This document shows, one piece after another, positions 20,617-32,829 of a DNA stretch of 64,000 nt. Position numbers and translations under genes: made by a program. The notes beneath the pieces were generated by a model. The model searched no databases. It saw only the letters and a program-made list of their open reading frames with translations, and had not been told where the DNA came from. How positions within the stretch are numbered: the first letter of the stretch is position 1; each line of letters begins with the position of its first letter. This DNA is from Branchiostoma floridae (Eukaryota; Chordata; Leptocardii; Amphioxiformes; Branchiostomatidae): the NCBI RefSeq assembly GCF_000003815.2, contig NC_049993.1, positions 8,185,762 through 8,249,761 on the forward strand, written 5' to 3'.

Positions 20617-22655
20617 TTAAGGGATAATTTCGACGACTTCTTTCGACGTCTGTATACAAATGTATATTCCAGAGTCAATCACACACACACCGGCTCTTCG
20701 TGGCAACTCAGTGGTATTATATATATGCTTAATCTGAATGGAACATGGACATTAAGCTACGTCAGAGCCACTAGTAAAATGATCCCAAGGTCAAGTCTGT
20801 GTGTACATGGTCTAAATGTTACCCATTCTTCATAGTTTGTGAGGAAATGAGACTTAAATCAGCCGAGGCGGGAACAGCATGACGTAGGGGCGGGGTCACA
20901 GCTTGCACCAGCTATCTCGAGCAGAGCCAATCTACGGGAGCGTCTATCAAGTAAGCATGGCTGCAAAAGGTGCTGATTTCGATATAATGAACAATGTTTC
21001 ACGTTACCTGTCAGCGACGCATATAACACCAGCATCCGTTCATCCGTGGGATATATGCCGCTTTGGAGAGAGGATTTCTCTAAGCGCGATATATACAGTT
21101 ATGTATAAAAGTGCTTAATTGAAAAATAGATGTCCAGCCATAGGTGACATTATATGCCCATTAACGGCAATTGCAGGGCAATACATCAAACGAGCGCAAT
21201 CAAATCAATCACACATCTGGCCTCATTTTGTCGATATAGGCCACAAAAGGAGCTGCTGTCTCAAGATCAATACTTCCGACAATTACGAGTTCATCAAGAT
21301 GTGACTGCGAAAAACAAACAAACAACATTTGTGTATGGAAGTAAAATTGTCATAGTATTCATACACCAAATGTGTCCCAATAGGAGACAAAAGAGAAGTA
21401 AAATCCAGCCCGCATTGGAACGCATCATTAAGGTTGGTATCAAATCATACGCAAGGTGCAGCTTCTGTTTAATCAGTTGTTATGTAAAAACATTAAGGGA
21501 CCAAAGCGTACTTACATTTACTCATTTTGTGGGTCGTTAAACTGGCTGGACCTTTCATCGGCCTTTATCAATGGTTAGCAAAACATATTGCACATCATGA
21601 GATTAGGGAAATCGTTGATGGACTATATATTTGCATAAGCTATCAACACAATCTTTTACTGGATCAGATCAGGCAACGTTTTTGAACACTTGATGACGTG
21701 ACTGTAGATAAGAAACAATTTCAAATTTGCAAAGAGGAGCTTTATGATTTCACCAATCATGCATGGCAAATTTATGCAAACAAAAAACAAGGCCTCACCT
21801 AGAGCGTTGTACAATTGTTTAATATATTACAGTCCCATAACATTCTTCGTGATCATTATAATATGGCTACTAGTTCCAGCAGAACAATAATCATTTGTCA
21901 ATCGATGATTTTTCAATATTTTGCTGGCAAAGTTTTATCAAACAGAAGAAAAATCACTTTGTGAAATTGAGGATTTTTCAATCAAAGGAAAGAAAGACTC
22001 TGTTCAAGTCCTACGTGAAATGCTACAAGACGAGTACCCCTTGTTTACATCATCATGCATACAACATCCACTGTAAGCGTTGGTGTGTTTGGACAAGGAG
22101 AGATCTCCCGGAGCTCCAACTGCTTTATCATATATCATCTATATCTCATACCAAGTAGATGATATTTGTATCATCTGTCATCATCATCATAATCTGTTCT
22201 CCGAGGTTCGTTTATCACACTCTGGTGCCCCACTGCTTATGAAACACCTTGGGGAGCCCCCGTTGCAGATGCAAAACAACAACAAATGCTAACACTATGG
22301 TGGATTTTGGCACTCGTCTCCTGTAGATAAAAACCTGTACCTAATTCCTTAATCTGGTATTCATTTAGTGATTAGTAAATGTCATTTGGTAGAAGCAGAA
22401 CGTCATAAATCCTTGGTAAGTCTTGCATATGCTGATACCAGGCGTGAATAAGATGCTTAATTAGACTCTGTTGGCGGGAAATACACGCAGAACATTGTGT
22501 TGTCAGGTCGCGCTGTCTGTTGGCAGATGGTTTATTCATGCTCGGTATTTCAGAGGCATCGCAGAGCGCCATGTCGCGTTCCCAGGCGCCTACTTAGCTC
22601 CATCTGCGCGCGTATTCAGATTACACTTATCTCTGACGGGACAGGTGCGCGCGCC
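20614..22655. other. No recognisable gene
   Basis: A TGACGTA next to GGGGCGGGG near 20881-20897 looks like a CRE plus GC box, but no gene start follows that I can support. A 128-codon frame at 21154-21540 has no domain and biased composition. Confidence 0.45.
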
Positions 22656-22659
22656 ATGC

Positions 22660-23380
22660 AATTATTCAAGGTATACTAATAGCGTCTTCTGAAGGCACAA
22701 TCGAAGAATTGAAGACAGCTATGATCTAAGAATTATTCAAGGTACACTCATAGCATCTTCTCAAGGCTCCATCGAAGAATTGAAGACAATCTATGATCTC
22801 AGAATCATTCAAGGTACATTAATAGCATCTCCTCAAGGCACAATCGAAGATTTGAAGACAGCTATGATCTAAACATTATTCAAGGTATACTAATAGCGTC
22901 TTCTCAAGACAATGTCGAAGAATAGAAGACAGCTATGATCTAAGAATTATTCAAGGTGCACTATCGGCATCTTCTCAAGGCACCATCGAAGAATAAAAGA
23001 CAGCTATGATCTAAGAACTATTCAAGGTGCACTATCAGCAACTTCTAGACCAATCTTTGAAGGAAGGAGTCACGTCATGCATGATCCGTTGATTCAAGAA
23101 TTATTCAAGATGCAAGATCAGGATCGTCAGAAGTCACCTTTGGAGAAAGAGAGGCTGCTGTGATGTAAGAATTATTCAAGGTGCACTAGTGGTATCTTTT
23201 AAAGTCATCTCTGGTAAATTATAATGGAAGCGTCAGCCAGTATCATATGATGCAAGGATGATTCAATATGCGCCATGGCATCTTCTAAAGTCACATTCAA
23301 AGAACAAAAGATAGGTATGATTTAAGAACTACTCCATGCGCAATATTAGTAACTTTTAAAGCAACATTCAAAGAAGGTAG
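22660..23380. repeat. Tandem array, about 72-base unit
   Basis: Units contain ATTATTCAAGGTACACTA, AGCATCTTCTCAAGGCACA, ATCGAAGAATTGAAGACA and GCTATGATCTAAGA. About six good copies run to roughly 23060. After that the copies are degenerate, with insertions, to about 23380. Confidence 0.85.
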
Positions 23381-25475
23381 GCCACCTATGATACCATGAT
23401 CCGTAATGATAATAAACTGACCATATTACCGATTTAAGTCACCGTAATGGACGCATTGAGAAGTACAAAGTAGGGGATAGGCGTAAATGGATGGCACTGT
23501 TTGTAATGCCAAGTGAATGTGTTGAAATAACAATCATAACCTCCACATTAAGGATTATGCCAACAATGGTGATATAGTACTTGTAATATGTCAACTGAAT
23601 ACATTCCAAGCTGTGCCGTTGGAATTGAGGAAATTTGAAGTGCTCTCTAGCCTTACAATGGGGCTTGCAAAGCCACTAAAGAGGCATATCGGGTTTTGTT
23701 GGCAGAGAGCCAGATAAGGTATTCATTCATGACATTTGTGTATATCTGATTGAAATCCGAAGCCCATTATATGCATTGTTAGAGGAGGGCTCTCTCCAAA
23801 GATCACCGCAAAGGTCGTGGAATCCTGGCACGTGTCAAATTAGCCCCGGGAAGGAAACGAAAAGCCATCAGTCACTTCAAATCATCCTTTATAAGATAGA
23901 GAAAATTGCCTGACATTTAGCCGGTCGGTTGAACTCGAGGAGGGGTTTGGTTCTCTTTTTTAGACCTGACGTAATGGAGATTAACGTAAAGATATATAAG
24001 TCCACTTATGGCGAGGGATCTTTGGTGAGGCCAATGATAGCTTACTATATACATGAAATAATGAACAGGAACATTACTGTTTTGATCCAAATAGTATGCA
24101 CAGCTTTGTTTTCAACATCAATACATATTTGTCATAGCTACGTCTCTGTACTGGATAATAAAGGGTAGCAATTTGATCTAACATGAATACTAATATGAAT
24201 TTGATGCAGGAAGCATCTTTGGAAAACAGTATGCACCGACATACACCAACGAGTAAACTTAATGAAAGAAAATTGTTTGTTGTAGGTCTTAAATCGTTTT
24301 CAAGACAGCTTGTTGTTTTCTAACAAATATCACACGCTTCCTGGAATCCCCAACATACGCCCTCTCAACGCATGAAAGCAATCGCTGTAAATGGCGGATT
24401 GGAAATCGATGGAACATTTCGCATCGTCATCACACAATGCCTCTGCTCTTGGATTATATTACTCTTCGTCAAAAATTCAAACGCTGTTATTGAAATTCGG
24501 AAGGCATGCGGCTCTGGCTTATAGGCTAGGTCTGAGCCATCATGTGAGCTGCAGCAATTGAGAAGTAGCCATTTCAATTTCTGACCCCGATGAAATGTAA
24601 CTTATACATCATCCAGCACAGAGATTAGGTGATCAAGCAGGATCTGGTGGACAGAGACTGCTGCCTGGTTTCTTTCAAGAGGATTTCAGAGACATGGCAC
24701 GAAGAATGACAATTGGACTACCTCTCTCTCGACAGAAGTGAAAGAAAGAAGGTCACAGTCTACCCAGACAAATCACCAATGCCTGTCAACACCCGTATTG
24801 TAGAGTGTTACAGTTTTATTTGACGTGTTTTGAAAGTTGCTGCCATCACATGTAATTGCAAAGCTCTTTCTTCACAATGGTCATTATAAGTTTCGTGTAC
24901 CACAGCACCTCACATAAATGATTTTGATACAGGTTTCTGACATTGCATATTGGGTATTTCACGAACGCATTCCGATAAGATATGTAGGAAAGCGCAACCA
25001 ACCATTGAACGTACAACACATCAGTGCATTCTTTCAGAAGACTGCAAAGCAGTGACCGTAACCACAATATACTGTCAGTAGGAGCTGATGCATTTGAATT
25101 CACGTTAACGGAACGTATTCAGGCCATTCAAGAAGCGAAGAAAAAAATGCGTATGCCTAGATCATCGCCCTCGCACCAGCAGGCTTTTGAGCAAGGCTTA
25201 GTTCGCAGCCGTTGGTTGAAACGCAGCTAGGATTTACCGCAACGGTTACTCGGTACGAAGTGCCCGGACTAACAGAATCCTCCAATATACCGACCTCTAG
25301 CAGGATTCATACAATCCACTCACAACTGATTCCAGTCTGACCACTTCAACATTCGACATTCATTCAGAATCAATATCCCTCTGATCTGCCATTTCAACCA
25401 CAATCTTTGACAAAAAGGCTTGATGGTTCCAGATCTTACATATACAACCAATAAGTAACCTGTGGTAGCACTGGC
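23381..25475. other. No recognisable gene
   Basis: The only mildly protein-like frame is the plus-strand end at 25084-25230 (ADAFEFTLTERIQAIQEAKK, then a basic tail and TAG). It is short, isolated and not assigned. Confidence 0.4.
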
Positions 25476-25479
25476 TCTA

Positions 25480-26350
25480 AGGGCTTGTACACGTAAGTAG
25501 CCCATACAGTCGGAGCTCACAGGGAAGAGTAACCAGTACCTCTCCAAGCTAGCGACAACGCTACTGTAGCTGTGAACATAACTTGTATTTATCCATTTTA
25601 GACGTTGCCTAAACAAAGGGATGCATGTTGGATGCAAGTGTGATACATATACAGACGGGGCTTGTACACGTAGGTAGACCATACAGCCAGAGCTCACATG
25701 CAAGACTAACCAGTATCATTCCTAGCTAGCGACAACTCTACTGTGAATATGGCCAGCACTTTTCCATTTTGGATGTTTCCTAAACAAAGAGATGCATGTT
25801 GGATGCAAGTTTTATACATATACAGACGGGGCTTGTGCACGTACCTAGACCATACAGCCGGAGCTCACATGGAAGAGTAACCAGTATCATTCCAAGCTAG
25901 CGACAACTCTACTGTAGCTATGAATATAACTAGTATCTATCCATTTTAGACGTTTCCTAAACAAAGGGATGCATGTTGGATGCAAGTGTGATACATATGC
26001 AGACGGGGCTTGTACACGTAGGTAGACCATACATGTACAGCCGGAGCTCACATGCATGGAAGAGTAACCAGTATCATTCCAAGCTATCGACAACTCCACT
26101 GTGAACAGTACTGGTTTTTATCCATTTTGGACGTTTCCTAAACAGAGGGATGCATGTTGGATGCAAGATTGATACAAATACAGACGGGGCTTGTGCACGT
26201 ACCTAGACCATACAGTCGGGGCTCACATGGAAGAGTAACCAGTTTGATTCCAAGCTAGCGACAACTATACTGTTTGACTAGTATCCATTTTGGACGTTTC
26301 CTAAACAAATTGGTGCATGTTAGATGCAAGTGTGATACATATACAGACGT
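25480..26350. repeat. Tandem array, about 175-base unit, 5 copies
   Basis: Successive CATACAG-C-GGAGCTCAC blocks start near 25503, 25680, 25852, 26027 and 26210. Each unit also carries AGAGTAACCAGTA, CTAGCGACAACTCTACTGT, TATCCATTTTAGACGTT, TAAACAAAGGGATGCATGTT and CAGACGGGGCTTGT. The minus-strand frames across it (MHVSSGC.., HLHPTCIPLF) repeat because the DNA repeats, not because they are genes. Confidence 0.9.
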
Positions 26351-28214
26351 ACCTGGCTTCACACGCAGTATCTCGGATCGATGCGTCCTTGGGAGGGGGC
26401 TAGCAGCTTCTGTCCCTCCGCACGAAGGGCGGGTTCCACCGACAATGGTGTAGGCTAGTCACGTAGGGAAGATGAATCCCTCTGCCACATTTTATCGAAT
26501 ACACTAAAATATTCAGCCGCTAATACAGAGGAGTTCCAGACCCGCTCGCTTAGAGGGATCGTCAGGTCTTATCTATCTGTTTGCGCCGATGCAAGGATAT
26601 ATTCCCATCGCAGTGGTGGCCCTGGGCATGGGGAATGCGCCAATGTTTGGGTACGCATAATGAGTAGTATTGGAGAGCGGTATGCAAATATTGTCGGAGA
26701 CATATTAAAGAAACATTATAAAGTGTTAAGTGTTATAACAGAATTTACATGCCTAATGTGACTTTATTGACATCTCCACTGCAAGGAATACGGTCGTAAC
26801 ATTTATTTGAATAAGGTGGAAGGAATTATCGACAAAAGACATGGCGTTGCAAATGCCCGCCAATTCTTGTCTAAGAAAAATAGCAAACGAACTATAAAGA
26901 CGTTGTGACTCCTCTCGGTTTAGTACTTAACATTTTGCCCTAATTTCAATTTACTAGTATCAGCAACGTGGAAAACATAATGTAAAGAAGGAGATAAAGC
27001 AGTGTTTGAATAATGAAACAACTTTTGAGGCAACAAAAGATTTAAGCACCATACGAGTATTACAGCTAGCAATCGTATTGGAGTACGTGTGGTAAAGTTC
27101 TATTAGCTACTGTGTTTGACCTCTATAGCGAATCAAACTAACTTTATCAGAAGTCTAAAGTCAAAATGAGTTTGAGGAATTCCCTTATACATTTAGAACT
27201 AATGCGGTCGAACTGAAGGTCGTCTAATATTATACAATGTATTATCCACCGACAGGCCAAACATCAGACTTATCATTAGTACATAATGTATGTTTGAACA
27301 CTGGGTAAAAAAGTAAAAATTAGACAAAACATACAATATTATCCAGGGTCATGGAAAACGCTACATATTACGTGTTTCGTAGGATCATGACCTAACCAAT
27401 TGCTTTCGAACATTGCTGATGTTGCCGTTTTAATATATGCAACGGTGAACCAAAGCTGTAATTCCACCAAGATATATAGCCCATATCTTTTGAAAGCTAT
27501 CATGATCAACTCCCAGATGTATCTTTTGCCTTCCAACTAATTGAGTTACAGAAAAACATAAATTTTCAAACTGATAGTGGATATGTAGGGAGAGCAACAT
27601 TACGTGAAGTGGGGGTAGGGCGTCATCTAGTTGTTTATCTGCGAGTCATAAAATCTACATCGAATTAATGTCAGTGGTGGTTTAAATAGTGGCAAAGAAT
27701 ACTGGGAAGCAACCACACAGTTCTTTTAAAAGTTCAGAATTTCGTTTTCTTTGTCCCACATCGATCCGGCAAGCCTCCATGGACACAGGGTGGCCAGGAC
27801 AAGTCGTGAGGAGATATAAAACAGGATAAAGGAGTGTTTTTCAATATAACCCGAGGCTCTCTCTGATACGTGTTCTGCATAGATGTCCCGTTATGGCCAA
27901 ATCTCGCGAGATGAACACCTCAGCGAGAGTTGGCCTGAAATGGAGCATACCCTCTATCCATGTATGCACAATGGAAGCTCTGTTAACGCTAACGCTGTGA
28001 GCAGTGGTGAACAGCGGCATGTCACACTGAATAGTTATAGAACACGCTTCCATGAACGATGCTCCATCGCAGCCGCATACACTGCCTCTACACGAATCTA
28101 CTCAATTTATCGCCTCTTATTCCTATTTGTATTTGGACAGACGAGGAAAATGTGGCACTGCACTCATGTTAGTAATTTATATTACATACACAGTACAGAC
28201 AGAAGGTAAACTAA
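26351..28214. other. No recognisable gene
   Basis: The first 300 bases are somewhat GC-richer but match nothing I know. The 108-codon plus-strand frame at 27883-28209 is unassigned. Confidence 0.4.
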
Positions 28215-28217
28215 GGT

Positions 28218-28372
28218 AGTCTTTTTTAACCTCCCTGACCGAAGTCAGGTACCCATTTTTACACCTGGGTGAAATGAGAAAGGTCGTGCCTTTCCCAGGG
28301 CACAACGTCGGGGGAACGGCGAGTATCGAACTCAGGACCTCTAGATTCCAGTAACGCCACACACGACGCCAT
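28218..28372 (-). mobile_element. tRNA-derived SINE-like element
   Basis: On the minus strand the element begins with an RNA polymerase III promoter pattern: an A-box-like TGGCGTTACTGG (28359-28348) and a B-box-like GAGTTCGATACTC (28333-28321), about 15 bases apart. A non-tRNA body follows with CACCCAGGTGTAAAAATGGG and TACCTGACTTCGGTCAGGGA, ending in GGTTAAAAAA. The layout is that of a tRNA-derived SINE; I do not assign a named family. It is not a functional tRNA. Confidence 0.55.
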
Positions 28373-29635
28373 TATCACAACAGAGGGAGACAATTTGAAA
28401 AAAAGTTCAAATTCTTTATTGAGCATACCTCACAATCTTTCTCGCATTGTCCTAAGGACAATCTTGTGACAGGTTCCATACCAACGGTCGAATTCAGGCG
28501 AGATATGCAAAAACTCAAGCACGGTTTGTGAATATCAATGGAAAACCTTGGCCTGATATGACCTGAGTCGTGGCAAGCTGGTTTTACCCTTTCTGGGACC
28601 TTTGGGCGTCGAAACAGCTTAGATTTTATGTATTTTGCTACAACTGTCCATACATGTGATTTAGTTTTTGTATTACACTTTCGCTATTTCGGTGCTTAAA
28701 TGCGAAGTGCAAGCGCAGCTTATGTTGAATGTTACTCGCAAACCTCTGAACGATTACAACGTCAGGGACCACCAATATGCACTGCACTAAAACTCTCCTC
28801 GAAATGGTGCTCATCTCAGGCCTCCCGCTGTTACGGTGATGCTACAGTAATCGCACAACCATTTCCCGGTGACTCCCCTGGCATCCCTTTCTGCTGGCAG
28901 TTTGGAAACTGCCACAAACTACGGGCTATATAGCGGTACACGCCAAGCACGCCAACCAACTTGACAAGACGTCAAAGTATCATTGCTCTGCGGGTTGCCA
29001 TGTCGCCTTCCCCTGTCACCAACCAATCGTTACTTCCTGTAGATTAGGGGGAAAATGACATTTTCTGGCGAGACGGTCCTACCACAAGTTGCATTTGATG
29101 ACCGAGCTATCGGCGCAATCCACTCAGATTGGACACAAAGCGTCCTGCGATGACGACCCCAACCGTGAAAATGGGGGCGTAGGGACAGCACTTACTTGCA
29201 GCCTATATCTCCGACGACAATGGGCGATACGTTGGGAAGTTGCCTTTATCATCTAGGTTACCTTGGGCAAAACGGGTTAGAGCTTCAGAAATGAAATGGG
29301 TTGTCAGATAGGGGTGTTTATAGCAGATAGGCTTCTAGTGATACGACTGTCGCAAATGCAGCCGTGAAACTAGGAGACGAGTCAGAGTGCACTGACCGTA
29401 GGTGGAAATGCGCAACTCTAGCTGTTCTTCATCGTTACAAAGAATCAGTAGCTACTTCAACACAACTGCATTGAGTGATCCATCTTTTTGCACACTCAAG
29501 AGGGCTCGCGCCCGAGACCTTGATGTCGAAATCATGAACACACTGGGGATTACAGCTCCTGGCGCGATCACCTATCATGATCACTTGAGCTGTCAGATGA
29601 ATCGTATGTAATCAGTGCTCCACCTCGGCAGAACG
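28373..29635. other. No recognisable gene
   Basis: I see only short unassigned frames here, for example on the plus strand at 28700-28933 and 29402-29611. Confidence 0.4.
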
Positions 29636-29639
29636 TCTC

Positions 29640-30727
29640 GGTTCAACAAAGCTACTTGCTCAAAGCAATGTCTTGACTCACCTACCAAAGCTACTTGCTC
29701 ACAGCAATGTATTGACTGATCTACCAAAGCTACTTGCTCACAGCAATGTATTGACTCACATACCAAAGCTACCTGTTCACAACTATGTCTTGGCTCACCA
29801 AAGCTACCTGCTCACAGCAATGTTTTGGTTCAAGTAGCTTTGTCACTTGTTCACAGCATTGTCTTGGCTCACCAAAGCTATCAATGTCTCACATCAATGT
29901 CTTTACTCGCATACCAAAGTTACCTGTTCATTCATAACAATGTCTTGGCTCACCAAAGCTACCTGCTCACAGCAATGCCTTGGCTCACCACCAAAGCTAC
30001 TTGCTCACAGCAATGTCTTGGCTCACCAAAGCTACTTGCTCACAGCAATGTCTTGGCTCACCAAAGTTACTTGCTAACAGCAATGTCTGGACTCTCGTAC
30101 CAAAGCTATTTGTCTTGGCTCACCAAAGCTACCTGCTCACAGCAATATCTTGGGTCACCAAAGCTACCTGCCCACAGAAGTGTCTTGACTCACGTACCAA
30201 AGCTACTTGCTCACAACTATGTCTTGGCTCACCAAAGCTACCTGCTCACAACTATGTCTTGGCTCACCAAAGCTACCTGCTCACAAATATGTCTTGGCTC
30301 ACCAAAGCTACTTGCTGACAGCAATGTCTTGGTTCACCAAAGCTACCTGCTCACAGCAATGTCTTGGATCATGCACCAAAGATACATGTTCACAGCGATG
30401 TCTTGACTCACGTACCAAAGCTACTTGCTCACAACTATGTCTTGGCTCACCAAAGCTACCTGCTCACAACTATGTCTCGGCTCACACACAAAAGCTACCT
30501 GTTCACAGCAATGTCTTGGCTCACCAAAGCTATATGCTTATCACAGCAATGTCTTTGCTTACCAAAGCAACTTGCTCACAGTAATGTCTTGGCTCACCAT
30601 AGCTACATGTTCACAGCAATGTCTTGACTCGAGCTCAAGCACTAAAGCTACCAGTTCACAACAATGCCTTGGCTCACCAAAGCTACGTATACTTGCTCAC
30701 AACAATGGCAATGTCTTGGCTCACAGC
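29640..30727 (+). repeat. Minisatellite, about 35-base unit, roughly 30 copies
   Basis: The unit is close to CACCAAAGCTACCTGCTCAC AGCAATGTCTTGGCT. Because 35 is not a multiple of three and the unit has almost no stop codons, long frames run in all three forward frames and give the same peptide phrases (HQSYLLTAMSWL, SPKLLAHSNVLA, TKATCSQQCLG). Variants add short insertions such as CGTAC or CATAC between units. Confidence 0.95.
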
Positions 30728-32690
30728 TGCCCTCTGGCAGCAATTGTATTTTACCAAGAAAAAGAGAATTGCGACATGACATTTTTATTAGTGAAACGGT
30801 ACCTCCGTTCTCCCTGACTTGTTATGTTCATGCTACTCCGAACAGCAATTACTCAACCAACTGGATATGATTTTGGAAACGTTTCAGATAACATCCGGTA
30901 TCTTTCGCCAGTGACAATGAACGGATCCTGTTGAAGAACAGGTTTATATCCTAACTATGGATATGAAGAGTTTAAGACCTTTTTATACTTAGGAAACAAG
31001 GGTATGGCAATGGTTCAGACTACTATTTTGTGCACCACACGTACACGAGCTTACTACATTTTCATTTGAATAAATCTTTCATACAATATACAACAAAGCT
31101 GTGTGTGTGAAAATGAATAACATGTTAAGCAAGAACAAACTAAAATCAATCATATGCTATAGCCTGCACAGATCATTGCTTTCTACTGAAATAAATGCGT
31201 ATTTTGTGCACCGACTCTCGTTAACAAGGTCTCAGTGGGCACAGAGCTACGCACAAGGAAGCCGATTCAACAGACAAGACACCACATGATCAAATTGTGC
31301 TAGTCATGCGTGACTTTGAGGTCGTGCTAACACAGAAATGTATCAAGTCTTGTTGCTAAACGAGACAATTCTGGGATTTTCTCCAAGAAGGCAGTATTCC
31401 GTATTCCGCGCGCGTACCGGTTATTACCGAGCGAGCGGATTCATGATATTCGACCGGTCTAACCGCGCGATGGGTGCTAAATATTTTGATTACAACAGAA
31501 AGGTCCTGGTAGGGCCAATCGAGCTGAACGCGCAATTGCACGAACAATCAAACGGTTTGCTTGACAAATGACGTATGATATGGGCATTTTTTTTACATTT
31601 TACAAAATCTACCCTCTTGTCACTATCAAACGTCAGTACAAAATGCATCAAGGTATTTCCAAATCGAATACGAATATTCAATTATTCGTCAATTTTGACC
31701 ACTGAGCAAGAGGCAATGCGTTTGGCAGTAAATTTTGGGTGATTTTTGCAGCCTATCTGTTTATCCGTAGCAAAATCGATGCGGACAGCCTGGATTTCAA
31801 TACTCATCTAACCCAGCATGACTGTCTCCGAGACGCCGGAGAAACAGATTCTTAGATCCTACTTAAGAGGCTTGCCTGGGTATGGCTTTGTCTCTTGCAT
31901 GATAATGTTTGGCCAAGTGAATGATTTTTATCTGGAATCTTCCTAGACGCCAGCTAATCTTAAAATGTTCCTTAGAGGCAGGCATACACATATGCAGAGA
32001 TAAGACCCCCAGAAACGACGGCAAATTTAACACTGGAACTTCAGTGGTATGATAGCAAACCGTGACGGATTGAAATACCCCACCTTGCTCCAAACGCGAG
32101 GAAAGATAGCAGCCTGACAAACTATCTACCGGAACACGTAAAAATCTGGAAGAAGGGAAGCGTGGCTGAATACGTGAGAAGTTGGCGGTCGGTAGTGTTT
32201 TGCAGCAAAGAGCAACTTGGTGGCGAAACGTGCGATGAATCACAATCACGAGCAGCGCTACAATGAAGCTATTCTTTACCCACTCTGCGCTCCGTTCTTT
32301 TACCCTTACGTACCTTCTTGTTGCTCTGCGTCTTCAATATCTGCAGGCGTGTATCTTCTGTCTTACACACTTGTGCACGGGAGTAGCTTTTCAAAGACTC
32401 TCGGACCGCATGTCCTACCCAGTACCGTACCACACCTGGCCTGCCGATAGATTCAACAGCTCCTCTTTATGTAGCCTACTGCGCTCTTGTCTCCGCCTAC
32501 CATCAGCGTCACATCATTGCAGGGCGACGTTTGTCTGTAGTTCCGCTGGCGCCTGCTAACGCGGTATCACTGTTGAATACCCGAAACTCGTCTCCCCCTC
32601 TACGTTCCCATGTTGGATCTCTAGGAGCGGAGAAAAGCTGAAAGGGATATCTAGGCTTCACGTAAGGATAGCCAGAAGAGATGAAGCGGA
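30728..32690. other. No recognisable gene
   Basis: The plus-strand frame at 31338-31571 crosses a CGCG-rich patch (31405-31475) and is unassigned. GC content rises from about 32200. Confidence 0.4.
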
Positions 32691-32691
32691 T

Positions 32692-32829
32692 CATTCATAG
32701 TTTATCTTGGGGTGACCCCACGCTGGCTCCAGCACGAGCTCTCGCACCACCCTGCTCACGGCCTCCCGCCGTTGCCGCGCGAGGGAGCGCATCACGCTAA
32801 CTGCGGGCGAAAATGGAGGGGAGGTTAGA
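32692..32829 (-). CDS. Possible small exon or short ORF in a GC-rich patch
   Basis: A good acceptor (CATTTTCGCCCGCAG) on the minus strand precedes a frame that includes MRSLARQRREAVSRVVRELV, then LEPAWGHPKINYE and TGA. The first part is a strongly charged amphipathic helix. The patch is far more GC- and CpG-rich than its surroundings. A GTGAGC donor lies inside, after RREA. I recognise no family. It could be a terminal exon, a first exon or a CpG-rich regulatory patch. Confidence 0.22.

Noticed and set aside
21154-21540. 128-codon plus-strand frame
   Set aside because: No recognisable domain, no splice context and no base-composition rise as seen in the receptor exons.
25084-25230. Plus-strand frame end ADAFEFTLTERIQAIQEAKK
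   Set aside because: It is short and isolated, with a weak acceptor and no known family.
29825-30406. 193-codon frame rich in HQSYLLTAMSWL-type repeats
   Set aside because: It is the translation of the 35-base minisatellite. Equivalent frames exist in the other two registers.
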